The notes under the pieces were generated by a model that was not told where the DNA came from, made no database searches, and worked only from the letters and a program-made list of their open reading frames with translations. The position numbers and the translations under genes are program-made. This document shows, one piece after another, positions 48,627-59,506 of a stretch of DNA of 64,000 nt. Source of the stretch: Saccharomycodes ludwigii (Eukaryota; Ascomycota; Saccharomycetes; Saccharomycodales; Saccharomycodaceae); NCBI RefSeq assembly GCF_020623625.1, contig NC_060200.1:1062001-1126000 (forward strand), given 5' to 3'. How positions within the stretch are numbered: position 1 is the stretch's first letter; each line of letters starts with the position of its first letter.

Positions 48627-49381
48627 ACCAATAAATCGTTTCTCATTGTAGCGATATATATATATATATATATATATGTATACTTTTATCCAGCCAACAT
48701 GTGCTTTTAGAGAAAGCACCTTATTGGTTTTTTTCTTATGTATGTTCCTTTGTATTAAAAGTATATAACGTCATTCCATTAAAAAGAAAGAAAGAAATAG
48801 ATAAATAAAAGGATTTATCTAGTTTATATATTTGTTATCATTACTAAGATTACTTTTAGTATTGGCATTGCTTGATGTGGATTGTTTTATATTTATAATT
48901 TGATTGGATTATATGTTATAAGCCATGTGAATTTATATATTGTGCCCGGAGCATGTTTCGGAATGAAGTTTATTGCTGTGAGTCCGAAAATGGTTTATAT
49001 TTTTTTTTTTGCCACAGAATATAAAAAAAAAAAGAAAAAAAGAAAAAGAAAAAAATATCAAATGATCTCTTTGAATTGTTTATTCTGTTTGATATTTTTA
49101 TTATTTTGTTTTTTTTTTTCCATTTCTGTTAAATTCTTGAATCGTAGATAATTTATTTAAAAATTAAAAAAAATTAAAAAATTAAAAAAAAGAAAAAAAA
49201 AGAAAAAAAAAAAACACAAAAGCTAGCTAAAAGGAGGCAAATACATATACACATATATATTTGTAATAGAAGTAACAACATACTTTGTACTGGGATAAAC
49301 ACAATATTAGCAAAACTATACCATATAAAATCAAATAACTAAATACCAAAATAAAAATAATATTAACCGAAAAAAACAAGA
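48627..49381. other. SCD5-SNC intergenic
   Basis: 755 bp. TA repeat at 48655-48677 just past SCD5, A-rich tracts (49023-49053, 49160-49215). The frame at 48882-49151 is low-complexity. No gene or RNA gene recognised. Confidence 0.5.
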
Positions 49382-49714
49382 ATGTCATCATCTGTTCCAT
49401 ACGATCCATATATTCCACCTGCTGAAGAGGAAAATTCGCAAAGCAAAGCAGCTGCTTTAAAGGCTGAAATTGATGATACAGTCGGTATCATGAGAGATAA
49501 TATTAATAAAGTTGCAGAACGTGGTGAAAGGTTAACATCAATTGAAGATAAGGCCGATAATTTAGCAGTATCGGCCCAAGGGTTTAAAAGAGGTGCCAAT
49601 AGAGTTAGGAAACAAATGTGGTGGAAAGATTTGAAAATGAAAATGTGTTTGGTTCTAGTTGTTATTATTTTATTGGTTGTTATTGTTGTTCCAATTGCTG
49701 TTCATTTTGCTTGA
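49382..49714 (+). CDS. SNC2: Exocytic v-SNARE, synaptobrevin Snc1/Snc2
   Basis: 110 aa (S. cerevisiae Snc2 115, Snc1 117). A short Pro/Glu-rich N-terminus, then an R-SNARE motif almost identical to yeast Snc ([23 protein letters not shown]) with zero-layer Arg47, a basic juxtamembrane stretch ([14 protein letters not shown]) and a C-terminal membrane anchor (about 88-109). It drives fusion of secretory vesicles with the plasma membrane with Sso1/2 and Sec9. S. cerevisiae SNC1 carries an intron; this gene has none. In an unduplicated genome it stands for both SNC1 and SNC2, so the symbol is by convention. Confidence 0.96.
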   Translation: MSSSVPYDPYIPPAEEENSQSKAAALKAEIDDTVGIMRDNINKVAERGERLTSIEDKADNLAVSAQGFKRGANRVRKQMWWKDLKMKMCLVLVVIILLVVIVVPIAVHFA

Positions 49715-50455
49715 TATAAATTAAAAATTGGTTCTACTTTCTTTTTTTTTTTTTTTTTTTTTTCCCACATTTTTCAATATTTGGTACATTTTACAAGATT
49801 TAAAACAATAATAGGTTATGAGATCAATATGATACGCTTTGCTGACTTGAAGGGTAGTTTGGTATATAAAAATAGTAAGTTTTGGAAAATGCCTAAAAAT
49901 AACAAAATTAAAAAAATAAAAAAGTCTACACTATATTGCGCAACTCTTATTTGCTATTAGTTTATTATTCTCTGTACGGCTTACATTATTTCTATCATTA
50001 AACACTGTATGATTATATATATGATATTATTATTATTATTATTATTATCTGTCTTTTTTATTATTCTTTTATTATTTATACCTTCTCCATACAATTTGCC
50101 TTTTATTTTTGACATATATTACCCGACATTATTATTTAAAAAATGTCCATTTCTTAAGCCTCGTAATCTGAGACTTTTTTTTTTTTTTTTTTTTTTGAAA
50201 ATAATAATAATGATAGATATCAGACATCTTTGCACTTTCAACTTTTGTAGTTTATACCAAAGCATGTTGAGGCAAATCCAAAGAGGAAATAAAATAAAAT
50301 AAAATAAAATAAAATAAAGTTATATTTACTAAGCTAAGATACAGAATAAATTATCAGTATAAAATACATATATACACAAATAATTTTAATAAATTTTTTT
50401 TTTTTTTTTTTTTTTCTTTTCTTTTCTTTGGATAAATGATCAATATGACATTAAC
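49715..50455. other. convergent 3' region SNC/MYO2
   Basis: 741 bp. T run 49741-49763, TAT repeat (50023-50048), T run (50174-50196), AAAAT repeat (50288-50318), T run (50395-50415). No gene; the frame at 50009-50302 is built on these tracts. Confidence 0.5.
50288..50318. repeat. AAAAT pentanucleotide repeat
   Basis: Six tandem AAAAT units in the SNC/MYO2 convergent region. Confidence 0.85.
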
Positions 50456-53400
50456 TCAAATCATTTCTTGTTCTTGCACACTAACATGTTTTGTGACTAG
50501 CTCGACAATTCTTCTAGTGATTGGTAAATTCAACCAAGCAGGAATATAAGCCTCAATTTTACCGAATTCACGTGTTTCTAATGAATTGTATGGATCTTTA
50601 AATGGACCAGTGTTTACAGTTAAGAAAATATCACTTCCATGAGATTTATCGTTAGAAGCAGCCTCCTTCTTGACCCTTTCAGCAATAAAATTTAAAATTT
50701 CTTGAGGCACTGGAGCTTCATAATCAGCAACTGCATATTGAGTAATCAATTTTTGGATTTGAATTGGCTTTAATGATGAACAAATTTCCCAAATAATTTT
50801 AATATCCTCTATAGTGGCTTTTTTCAATTGTAACAATTTGGCTGCTTGTAACATTTGTTCCAAACATTCGGTACCTTGAGGTATATAGTGCGATTTACAC
50901 CATTCTTCTAATCTGGTAACATTATAATTTAACTGTAAGCCACGTTTCCAAGATAGGAAATTACGTTTCATAATTAAATCATTAAAACAAACCGCGTTAA
51001 TGTACCTTAATAAAGTCATAATAACCTCACGGAAAACCTCTGTTTCAACATGATAAGTCTTCATTGACCAATAAATATTGTTCAAAAATGTTAATATATC
51101 ATCCATCTTGTAATGTTGCTGTTGATTAAATAATTTGGGCAAAAAAGCAATATTTTCTTGAGCGACGAATCCAGGCAATGATTGTGATAAAACAACAGCT
51201 GAAACAACCTTCTTTTCCAAATCTTTTTGTAACTTTTTAACCCAAATATTATAGATATTATAACTTAATGCGTCAAAATCATCTTTTAGTTCGGCTACTA
51301 ACTTAACATATTCTTCATACTCGTCCTTATTTAACCCGCTGTTGTAAGCATCGTCATTCAAAATGGAATTCTCAGCAAATACAACAAAGGAATACAATTC
51401 ACGGACATTGGTCAACCAAAATGCACCCTTCAAAATTAAGTCATCACCTTTCAAGCCGGTAACCAATTTTTGAATTGTAGATAAAACTTCAGCTAGAAAA
51501 ATTTCACTCTGTTTTGTCAAACCTAACCTCCACATGTCACTCAAAATAATAATTAGAATTCTAGCAGGATATAAAACCTCTTTTCTAGTTAACTCAACAG
51601 CAACACCAGTTTCTGGAATCTTAAATCCTTTCAACAAACCAACAACAATCTCATCATTCAAAGCTTTAGTATCATCAAATAATTTATACAACTCATCATT
51701 GATTTGAGACAAGACACTATTAATTGATCTATTATCAAATGATTCAGCATCAGCAGACTCGTTTTGAACACTATTATGAGTCGGAGATGAACTGTCAATG
51801 AAATTGGAGCTGGAAGCAGCGACGCTAAACCTCCTGTCGTCATGAGGCAGAGTAGTGTTAGACGTGCTAGTCTTGTATAAACCACTAGCAGTCGTTGAAA
51901 CAGACCTGGAAGTTCCGCCTGCAGCAGTGACAGCAGCAGCAGCAGCAGCATTACTATCAGTTAATGATTTTTGTAATCGTTGAATCTCATCCTTCAAAGA
52001 ATTAACTTCATTCTGTAAATCACTGTTCTGTGTTCTAGAGCTAGTTAGTTGGTCTTTAATTCCATTTAACTCATTCAATTTATCTTGCACTTCTTTCTTC
52101 AATTCCTCTTTATGGCTTTTTAAAGAGTCAATTTCAGCTTTAGCATCGTCCATTTCCCGCTTGGCAGCGGTAATCTTTTCTTGCAACTCTGAATGTCTAG
52201 ATGTATGTTTTTCATTTAATTCATTAATATTTTTACTATGCGTTTCTCTTTCTAATTCCAAAACTTCTTGCAAATTAGCATTGCTTTGTAAAGACTCTTG
52301 TAAACCAGTTATTTGTAAATTCAACTCCTTGTTTTCCTTAATCTTTAAAGCTAATGAGTTCGATAGTTGGATAACTTTATTTTCTAACTGATAACTAACC
52401 TCCTTCAAATTATTGACAGATTCTGCTTCAGCCCTTAATTTAGTTAATTTTCTTTGAGCGTATTTCCTTCTAATCAGTGATTGAATAACAACGGTATGTT
52501 TTTTATTTTTTATGTATTTTTGTCTTGGTTTAAAAGCCCTTGCTCTTTTTTGGATTTCTATAGCTGCATCGTATCTGCGCTTCTCTAATAATTGTGTTTT
52601 GGCTACTTGCATTCTAACAATGCTTTGAAGTCTAATAATGGAATCTAACGTGTCCTTAACATTACCTCTAACTACAGAACCTCTAAGTTGAGATTGTACC
52701 AACAAAGCCAGATGTGTTTTAATTTGCATATCAATAAGTTTACGTGTATAAAACCCAGCAGAATAACTTTGTAAAAATTTAATGGAATCCAATATTTGTA
52801 AATATAATTTACGATAATACTTGGCCCTAATATTCTTTTGGATCTTAACAATCGAGGTATTTAACTTATCACTTCTCAGTTTTTCCAAACTGGCCAACAT
52901 ACCAGCTTTGAAGAAAACCTTAGTTAGCCCTAATTGATACTTTTTAGGTTCAGTTTTTGTATATTCTAAAATTTTTTTGGTCAATTTTTTGATGTCGCTC
53001 GCAGAAACATCAGTAGAAAATAAAGAAGTCCAAAACTTGGAAGGTGTCAATAAATGATATCTTAGGACAAATTCGTCATAGGTCCATCTGGTAGGAAATC
53101 CAGCACATGAAATTCTGATCGTTTCTAAAACACCACAAGCTCGCAATTGGGATAGAACCATTAAATTATCGAACTTCCAGGCTTCTTTTTCCTCATTCGG
53201 CTTAATACAACGAATATAATGAACATTTGTTGTATTTATAGTCTTCATCAAGTCAATCAAAGAAGCTTTGAAAATCGAACCCAAAGTTGGCTTCCTATTT
53301 ATGGTTCTGACTGGAACAACTCGCTTCTTGGCCGCATTGTTATTATTTTCGTTCTGTTCCTGCTTTTCCTTTTCAGCTATTTTAGCAGCATTTCTCTCAA

Positions 53401-55342
53401 TGGTACCCAAAACGTCTTTTAAAGTTTCGTTTGTGGACGCTTTCAAAACTTCCAAGTGGCCATCCGAAACGGTGTCTCTATTCTTCTCGATAAAGCCTTC
53501 GACATCATAGGCGACATCGTGGGCATAATGTTTAACAACAAATTTGGTCTGGCCAAATCTTGGTTTAGAGAAAACTTTGTTGGTTGGTGGTTTGTCCAAA
53601 GTTTGATATAATTTTTGGATCCAACTTTCATCAGAACCAGCCGGTAATCTACTTTCTTCATCTAATAATGATAAAATACCCAATTTATTTTCAATCAAGT
53701 CAATGCATGGTTGGTTGTCGTTAAATTCAATAAAAGACCATTCAATCTTTTCCTTAACATATTCTTCTTGTTCTAATTTGAAAACATGCTGGTTAAACTC
53801 TTGCTGCAATTTTTCATTGGCATAATTAATGCAAAATTGTTCAAAAGAATTTTTTTCAAAATGTTCAAACCCATAAATATCTAAAACACCAATGAAGGAT
53901 TTCACCTGATCTTCAATATTGGGATCACATAATACAACATTGATGTTTTCAACAAGCCAATCAAATAGAGCAGAATAAATAAATTTGGCTACAGAATCCT
54001 TAGCAACTAAAGCCTGTTGATAGCTCAAGTTCGACATAATCTTTTCGGATCTTGTAGTGATTTGTTTCTTAACAATCCATCTTGAAAAATTGTACGGGTC
54101 CACCCCCAATAATTCACATGCTGTTAACAAATTTGGATCATCAGATTTGACAGAAGAATCATTCCGGGTCTTAACAACCTCAATGTTCCCAATGTGTAAA
54201 AGGGCAGCTAATATTTTAAACAGTTCAAATTGAGTTTCTTTGGAAATACCAACTAATGATAAAGCATCAACTGTGATTTGATATTCTTCAGCATCATTGA
54301 CACCCTTAATTGTATAATCATCGCCACCTTGATTAATGTAGTGATAATCTTGGATGGACGTCAACTTTAATTGTGTTTTTTCCTCTGGAGTCAGCCCACT
54401 CAATAGCTGGTAAAATATGTGGTAGTTCCTTTCTGTTTTCGGTTGGAAAACCAATCTGGAACGTTCCAATAAATATGTTCTCATCCTGGCACCTATAATG
54501 GATATATTTTTATCAAATAAAATTTCTAGGTATTTACCAAATCTGGAAGAGTTATCATTCCTAATAGTTTTGGCGTTACCAAAAGCTTCCATAATGGGAT
54601 TGGTAGCCAAAATTCTCTTTTCGGTTTCACTCATTTCAAGAGCATCATGGTCATCATCGTTGAATTCCGCATTTTGAGATTGTTCCACTGTAGCAAAATA
54701 TCTCATTATATATTTTGCACTAACAGTTTTACCGGCACCAGATTCACCACTAACAACAATAGTTTGGTTTTGTTTATCATTTTTCATTAATCGATAGGCC
54801 TCCTCAGCAATGGCAAATAAATGTGGTTCTAATTCTCCTCTTCTCCTACCCGCATAGGCTTGGATCATGTCTTGAGAGTATAGTTGATCAACACGATCAA
54901 ATGGATTAGTAGCAATTAATACAATACCAGAATAAGTGTAAATTTGTAATTGAGCATATCTAGTTTTGATAGCATGTAAAACAGCTGGTTCATTCAAATA
55001 AGACAATGATGTCAAATCTTCAGTAGACTCTAGAATAGGTGGATTTCTTAACAATGGCAGTGTTGCGCCTGGGTTTTTAATTGCGTTGGACTCGTCTCCA
55101 ACAATATCGTTTTCATTTTCATTTTCATCTAGATTGTTTACAACAATCTTGACAATTTTATTGTTGTCGTCACCGCTAGCTGCATCTTCTTGTTGCTCAG
55201 AGCTTGAATATTCATTGTCTAAGGTTAATTCCAAGTGGTGCTTGCCATCTTCAGACACAACATGTTTAGTAATTTCACCACCGATCCAACCTAACTTTTT
55301 GTCAGGATACCAACAGCGAGTTCCTATTTCATAAGAAGACAT
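50456..55342 (-). CDS. MYO2: Class V myosin heavy chain (Myo2/Myo4)
   Basis: 1628 aa (S. cerevisiae Myo2 1574, Myo4 1471). Motor head about 95-800 with P-loop GESGAGKT (199-206), switch-region NDNSSRFGK, and actin-binding segments; an acidic insertion in the SH3-like N-terminal subdomain (about 45-85). About six IQ motifs (about 800-945; e.g. IQKNIRAKYYRKLYLQ) bind calmodulin/Mlc1. A coiled coil (about 950-1130), a Ser/Ala-rich hinge and the DIL globular cargo-binding tail (about 1220-1610) follow. It carries secretory vesicles, vacuole and other cargo along actin cables to the bud. Length fits Myo2. Convergent with SNC, whose product rides these vesicles. Confidence 0.97.
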   Translation of the reverse strand: MSSYEIGTRCWYPDKKLGWIGGEITKHVVSEDGKHHLELTLDNEYSSSEQQEDAASGDDNNKIVKIVVNNLDENENENDIVGDESNAIKNPGATLPLLRNPPILESTEDLTSLSYLNEPAVLHAIKTRYAQLQIYTYSGIVLIATNPFDRVDQLYSQDMIQAYAGRRRGELEPHLFAIAEEAYRLMKNDKQNQTIVVSGESGAGKTVSAKYIMRYFATVEQSQNAEFNDDDHDALEMSETEKRILATNPIMEAFGNAKTIRNDNSSRFGKYLEILFDKNISIIGARMRTYLLERSRLVFQPKTERNYHIFYQLLSGLTPEEKTQLKLTSIQDYHYINQGGDDYTIKGVNDAEEYQITVDALSLVGISKETQFELFKILAALLHIGNIEVVKTRNDSSVKSDDPNLLTACELLGVDPYNFSRWIVKKQITTRSEKIMSNLSYQQALVAKDSVAKFIYSALFDWLVENINVVLCDPNIEDQVKSFIGVLDIYGFEHFEKNSFEQFCINYANEKLQQEFNQHVFKLEQEEYVKEKIEWSFIEFNDNQPCIDLIENKLGILSLLDEESRLPAGSDESWIQKLYQTLDKPPTNKVFSKPRFGQTKFVVKHYAHDVAYDVEGFIEKNRDTVSDGHLEVLKASTNETLKDVLGTIERNAAKIAEKEKQEQNENNNNAAKKRVVPVRTINRKPTLGSIFKASLIDLMKTINTTNVHYIRCIKPNEEKEAWKFDNLMVLSQLRACGVLETIRISCAGFPTRWTYDEFVLRYHLLTPSKFWTSLFSTDVSASDIKKLTKKILEYTKTEPKKYQLGLTKVFFKAGMLASLEKLRSDKLNTSIVKIQKNIRAKYYRKLYLQILDSIKFLQSYSAGFYTRKLIDMQIKTHLALLVQSQLRGSVVRGNVKDTLDSIIRLQSIVRMQVAKTQLLEKRRYDAAIEIQKRARAFKPRQKYIKNKKHTVVIQSLIRRKYAQRKLTKLRAEAESVNNLKEVSYQLENKVIQLSNSLALKIKENKELNLQITGLQESLQSNANLQEVLELERETHSKNINELNEKHTSRHSELQEKITAAKREMDDAKAEIDSLKSHKEELKKEVQDKLNELNGIKDQLTSSRTQNSDLQNEVNSLKDEIQRLQKSLTDSNAAAAAAVTAAGGTSRSVSTTASGLYKTSTSNTTLPHDDRRFSVAASSSNFIDSSSPTHNSVQNESADAESFDNRSINSVLSQINDELYKLFDDTKALNDEIVVGLLKGFKIPETGVAVELTRKEVLYPARILIIILSDMWRLGLTKQSEIFLAEVLSTIQKLVTGLKGDDLILKGAFWLTNVRELYSFVVFAENSILNDDAYNSGLNKDEYEEYVKLVAELKDDFDALSYNIYNIWVKKLQKDLEKKVVSAVVLSQSLPGFVAQENIAFLPKLFNQQQHYKMDDILTFLNNIYWSMKTYHVETEVFREVIMTLLRYINAVCFNDLIMKRNFLSWKRGLQLNYNVTRLEEWCKSHYIPQGTECLEQMLQAAKLLQLKKATIEDIKIIWEICSSLKPIQIQKLITQYAVADYEAPVPQEILNFIAERVKKEAASNDKSHGSDIFLTVNTGPFKDPYNSLETREFGKIEAYIPAWLNLPITRRIVELVTKHVSVQEQEMI

Positions 55343-55954
55343 TGTTTGTTATTTTTTTTTTTTTTTTTTTTTATTACTATTTTTTTTTACTATGAATTCA
55401 AATTGGAAATAGAACAAACAGGATAAAAATAGAATAGTTAACAGAGAAAAAAAATTAAAGCACAAAAAGTTTTTAAAACAAAGATAAAAGTTACAAAAGA
55501 ATCAAAGGAAGAAAAGAACGAAAGGAAGAGTCTAAAAAGCTAAGAAAAAAAAAAAAAAAATTAAATAAATCATACGAATCAAGTTTTTTTTTTTTTTATT
55601 TTTTTATTTTTTTATTTTTTTGATCGATTATTCTTAAGCAGGATATTTACCCGCATCTTCTACGTGTCCTCATTCTACTTGTACATCTGTACATCCAAGA
55701 CATATATATATATATATATATCTGCATTTCCGATATCGAAATATAAAATCTGCTCGGATTGGAAATGTCACGGACATATATATATATATATTTTTTTTTT
55801 CTGATTCAATACAAAAAAATAAAATTAATGAAAAATCGTACATCAAAAAGAAATGTTAGTGCTAACTAATACGAATATCTGTACATAGATGCATATTTAT
55901 ATTTATGTTTATATCCATATGTATAAGGAAATAAGTAAATATCCTTGAATTTAA
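55343..55954. other. divergent promoter MYO2/FRT
   Basis: 612 bp. T runs near both ends, AT repeats (55702-55720 and 55777-55791), and a Reb1 core TTACCCG (55647-55653) near the middle. No gene. Confidence 0.5.
55647..55653. promoter_or_regulatory. Reb1-type site TTACCCG
   Basis: Exact core of the general regulatory factor Reb1, placed centrally between two divergent genes, about 300 bp from each start. That is a typical place for a nucleosome-depleting factor. Confidence 0.5.
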
Positions 55955-58900
55955 ATGTTCACGCCACAAAGTAACACAGATAACAATAGTGCCAGTATTA
56001 ATATTAAAGCTGATAACAACACAAAAGAAGATTCTAATAAAAATGCTACTAAACAATCATATACTTCTACGTCTTCGATAAGAAATAATATTTATCAGTC
56101 ATTAAAATCGAACCATCCTAATAAGAATTTTAAAAATAGTCATTTAATGAATCCAATAAATACATCTTTTACTAAGAACCACAAGTCACATTCTACTGCA
56201 GATGGAAGTTTTAATAATATTAACGAGTCCATAGATGTACCCGCTATAACATTGACTGAGGCAGATAACATTTCTAAAATCAGAAAAAAAACCCCGATGT
56301 CTATTGGTACTATGACAGCCGTGACTTCTAATGATAATGATAAAACTGAAAATAATATGGTCAATAATGATTATGCAGATACTGGTTCTCATATGGATAA
56401 TAATTGCAATTCTATTTTATTAACTAAAGCCCATAATGTACCAGTATATAACCTGCATAATAATAATGATAATAATAATAATTCAAACAATTTAAATTAT
56501 AAAAAAAAAGATGGATTTGATAATAGTGAAATATTTTTCAAAATACATAGTAGTACTAACAAGAATACAAATAATGCCGCCAGTTTCAACAATAATATTA
56601 TAAATGGTAACGTTGATAAAAACCATCTCGGTTTGAATGAGTTTTTTCAACAAAACAAAATCAATAATATGACAGAGGATTTAGAAACCAGAATGAAAAA
56701 AATCACAAATGTATCTAAAGGCAAATTTAGTGATTTAGTATTTTCGCAAGCTCCTCTGCATAATATGCCCCCTAACGTTAATGCTAATATCAAAACTTTA
56801 ACGCCGCCTCTACCACCTCCTCCTCCAGGTTTATCCTTCTTATTATCTGATGGCTCCCCTAGTGAAAGAAGACATAGCTCTGGTTCAAGGTCGCATTCAA
56901 GAACTTATTCATCTTCAGCTCTCCCACCCATCACTAAAATAGTAACAAATACTTCTTCTACTTCATCATCAACGTCGTCAACATCATCTGCTCCTTTATC
57001 TGAAGTATTATCTGACTCCTCATCTCTAGCAATAAAGCCTTTAAACAACTATGCTACTGAATCGTCTTGTGAGACAGCGTTAAAAAATGGTTCTAATAAT
57101 AGTAATAATGGTCATAGTAATTTTTTAAATGTACCCTCAATTACCAATTTTACAGAAGTGAAAAACCCTCGCTTGAGACTGTCGTCTTCTTCATTACATG
57201 TACCTAATACAAATGTTACTGGATCACTTGATAAAATGAAATCCAGCTCATCATTAAGAAAAATTAATTCGAATTCTTCTGCTTATTCTGCTAGTAGGCT
57301 ACAGCTGACACCTAGTGCTGGTAGCGGAGGCAGTATTGGTTCTAATTTAAAGTCGCATACAATTATGACCGGTGTTTCTTCTTCGCCATTTCATCAAAGG
57401 ACTTATAGTAGTGGTATTAATAATATTAATGGATCTGACGATTTTTATTCATTGAATTCAAAGCTAATGCACAATCATGGTAATGCACCAACTGGTTCAC
57501 AAAAAAATATTCTTTTGAATGACCTACATAACAAAAATAGCAGCAAAAGATTAGTGAATCAATTTTTTGAAGATTTCTCTAATATTAAAAGTAGTGATGG
57601 TGTACGCACCGAAAATGGGGGAAACAATAGTAATAGCAAAAATCCAGACATCGATAATATTAATGATAATGATCTTGATATTAATAATAGCAACAATAAT
57701 AAACCAAACTTATTGCTTGATGATCAAACAAATAATTCATTTTTGATTGACGGTAGCCATAAAAATATTTCTGATAGTGTCAATAATAATGATAGTAGGA
57801 AAAGATCTAATACACTGCTTGACGATGAAAAAAATGTTTTCCCATTCTCTGATGATCATCCAACAAAATTTTATAACACCAGTGATAACAGTAAAGATAA
57901 TTATGATGCCACCACTATTAATGGTAATAAGTATACTGACAAGAATGACACGAATGACAATAATGTTATTACTAACAAGATCACTAATGATGATCATGAC
58001 TTTATTAACTATCATTTAATGGATGAACCCAATCATCTAAAGAAAATAGCGACTTCTGATACAAATTATATGAGTTATACAACTCCGCATAATTATTGCT
58101 ACAATAATAACAATGGATATCATTATTTTCGGCACGACAACGGTGATGATACAGCACACAATGAAATTTATCAGGACAATACAAATGACAAAAATGGAGA
58201 TAACTTATTTGCAAATTATTTAATGTATGGGTTGCACTTAACTGGTTTCCATAATGTTTATTCTCCTCATAGCAACCGTCGTAATCACCGCCGACGTGCT
58301 CCGAGTAGTAGCGGGCGGAGCAATAATCAATTTTGGACACCTTATAGTCATAATAATTTTTATTCCAGTAACCTGGTAAATAATATAAATAAGAAAATTA
58401 ATAATACACCAATTCCAAGTAATCTCGCCACAGATGACCATTTAAATGTAGTAGATTATTCTTCAAGGAGCAATAGCAATTGGTCTTCGATCTATACCAA
58501 AGATAATGGTAATAATTATGCTGAAGATTTTAATAACAATCCTATAATAAATGAATATTCTAGTAATGGCACATTATTGGAGACTTTAAAACCACATAAA
58601 TCAAGAGATTCCCTAATTTCAAATGAAACCAATTTAAATATGCTTTACCCAGGTTCTGGTAAAGACTTGGCTAATATTCTTATTAGTGAAGATTTAGGTA
58701 AGATTAATAAAAACATTCGGGATTATTTAAATAACGTTGTATTAAATAAGACAAATTATATTAACAATAAAATGCAACTACTGAGTTTGTTAAAAAACCA
58801 ATTGAAATCATCGAATGAACAGGGGGACCAGTTAATTGAAGATATTGAAAATAGTCTAAACGAACGGATATTACAAAATGAAAAAGATTTGGAATATTTT

Positions 58901-59254
58901 GCTGGGGAGCTTTATAAAAACATTGATAGTAACAATGAAAAATTAAAAGTTTTAAGGAAGAAAGTAGAAGAGTATTCAAAATTATTAAAGAAAGAGAAGG
59001 AAAGATTAGCTAGAATTGAAAACTTTGTAGAAGTTTTAAAAATTCTAGATAAGGCACATAAGAAAATGAAATTTATCGATAAATTAGCATATCAATATTA
59101 TTCCAAAGGTGGTAATAAAGGTATAAGCACGATTGGGGGACCTAAATTCGCCACTTTCAATTACAATGTGGAGAATATAATGTGTAGAGGAATTGTTATT
59201 GATTCGATAATTGTAATCATTTCCTTGCTATTTGTTTTTTATTTCTTTATTTAG
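55955..59254 (+). CDS. FRT1: Tail-anchored ER protein of the Frt1/Frt2 (Hph) family
   Basis: 1099 aa, almost twice S. cerevisiae Frt1 (602) and Frt2 (528). Most of the first ~900 residues are Asn/Ser/Asp-rich and disordered, with a proline run (LPPPPPG, about 290) and an RRHSSGSRSHSRTYSSS patch. The conserved part is C-terminal: a helical/coiled-coil region (about 905-1055) and a single hydrophobic anchor at the extreme end (about 1078-1099). Frt1 is a calcineurin substrate of the ER membrane that helps growth under alkaline and salt stress. A PxIxIT-like calcineurin-docking candidate, PAITLT, sits at 96-101. Position between MYO2/4 and SAW1/PRO2 agrees with both YOR324C and YAL028W. Confidence 0.85.
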   Translation: MFTPQSNTDNNSASINIKADNNTKEDSNKNATKQSYTSTSSIRNNIYQSLKSNHPNKNFKNSHLMNPINTSFTKNHKSHSTADGSFNNINESIDVPAITLTEADNISKIRKKTPMSIGTMTAVTSNDNDKTENNMVNNDYADTGSHMDNNCNSILLTKAHNVPVYNLHNNNDNNNNSNNLNYKKKDGFDNSEIFFKIHSSTNKNTNNAASFNNNIINGNVDKNHLGLNEFFQQNKINNMTEDLETRMKKITNVSKGKFSDLVFSQAPLHNMPPNVNANIKTLTPPLPPPPPGLSFLLSDGSPSERRHSSGSRSHSRTYSSSALPPITKIVTNTSSTSSSTSSTSSAPLSEVLSDSSSLAIKPLNNYATESSCETALKNGSNNSNNGHSNFLNVPSITNFTEVKNPRLRLSSSSLHVPNTNVTGSLDKMKSSSSLRKINSNSSAYSASRLQLTPSAGSGGSIGSNLKSHTIMTGVSSSPFHQRTYSSGINNINGSDDFYSLNSKLMHNHGNAPTGSQKNILLNDLHNKNSSKRLVNQFFEDFSNIKSSDGVRTENGGNNSNSKNPDIDNINDNDLDINNSNNNKPNLLLDDQTNNSFLIDGSHKNISDSVNNNDSRKRSNTLLDDEKNVFPFSDDHPTKFYNTSDNSKDNYDATTINGNKYTDKNDTNDNNVITNKITNDDHDFINYHLMDEPNHLKKIATSDTNYMSYTTPHNYCYNNNNGYHYFRHDNGDDTAHNEIYQDNTNDKNGDNLFANYLMYGLHLTGFHNVYSPHSNRRNHRRRAPSSSGRSNNQFWTPYSHNNFYSSNLVNNINKKINNTPIPSNLATDDHLNVVDYSSRSNSNWSSIYTKDNGNNYAEDFNNNPIINEYSSNGTLLETLKPHKSRDSLISNETNLNMLYPGSGKDLANILISEDLGKINKNIRDYLNNVVLNKTNYINNKMQLLSLLKNQLKSSNEQGDQLIEDIENSLNERILQNEKDLEYFAGELYKNIDSNNEKLKVLRKKVEEYSKLLKKEKERLARIENFVEVLKILDKAHKKMKFIDKLAYQYYSKGGNKGISTIGGPKFATFNYNVENIMCRGIVIDSIIVIISLLFVFYFFI

Positions 59255-59266
59255 GAGAAGGATGGG

Positions 59267-59273
59267 CGGGTAA
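59267..59273. promoter_or_regulatory. Reb1-type site CGGGTAA
   Basis: Exact Reb1 core 13 bp after the FRT stop codon and 234 bp before SAW1. It could act in the SAW1 promoter, or as a roadblock terminator shielding SAW1 from FRT read-through, a role known for Reb1 in S. cerevisiae. Confidence 0.4.
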
Positions 59274-59506
59274 TTAAGAAAAGAATCAAAAAAGTATTAA
59301 AAAAAATTAACCGGAGTGGCAAATTCGACCAAAAGTGAAAAAAAAAAACATATATATATATTTATCTACTCACAGTTCTAATGTACGGATGTCGTGTTAT
59401 TATCAACAAAGCACTTAAGTTAATATTTTTTTTTTTTTTTTTTTTTTTTGCAATCCTTTCCCATCAATTCTTAATAACTGATTAATCAAAAAAATAAATA
59501 AACAAA

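Noticed and set aside
50009-50302. 97-codon frame between SNC and MYO2
   Set aside because: Ile/Leu/Phe runs from TAT and T tracts in a convergent 3' region.
57737-58441. Frames antisense and out of frame within FRT
   Set aside because: Shadows of the Asn/Asp-rich coding sequence (AAT/GAT codons read in other frames).
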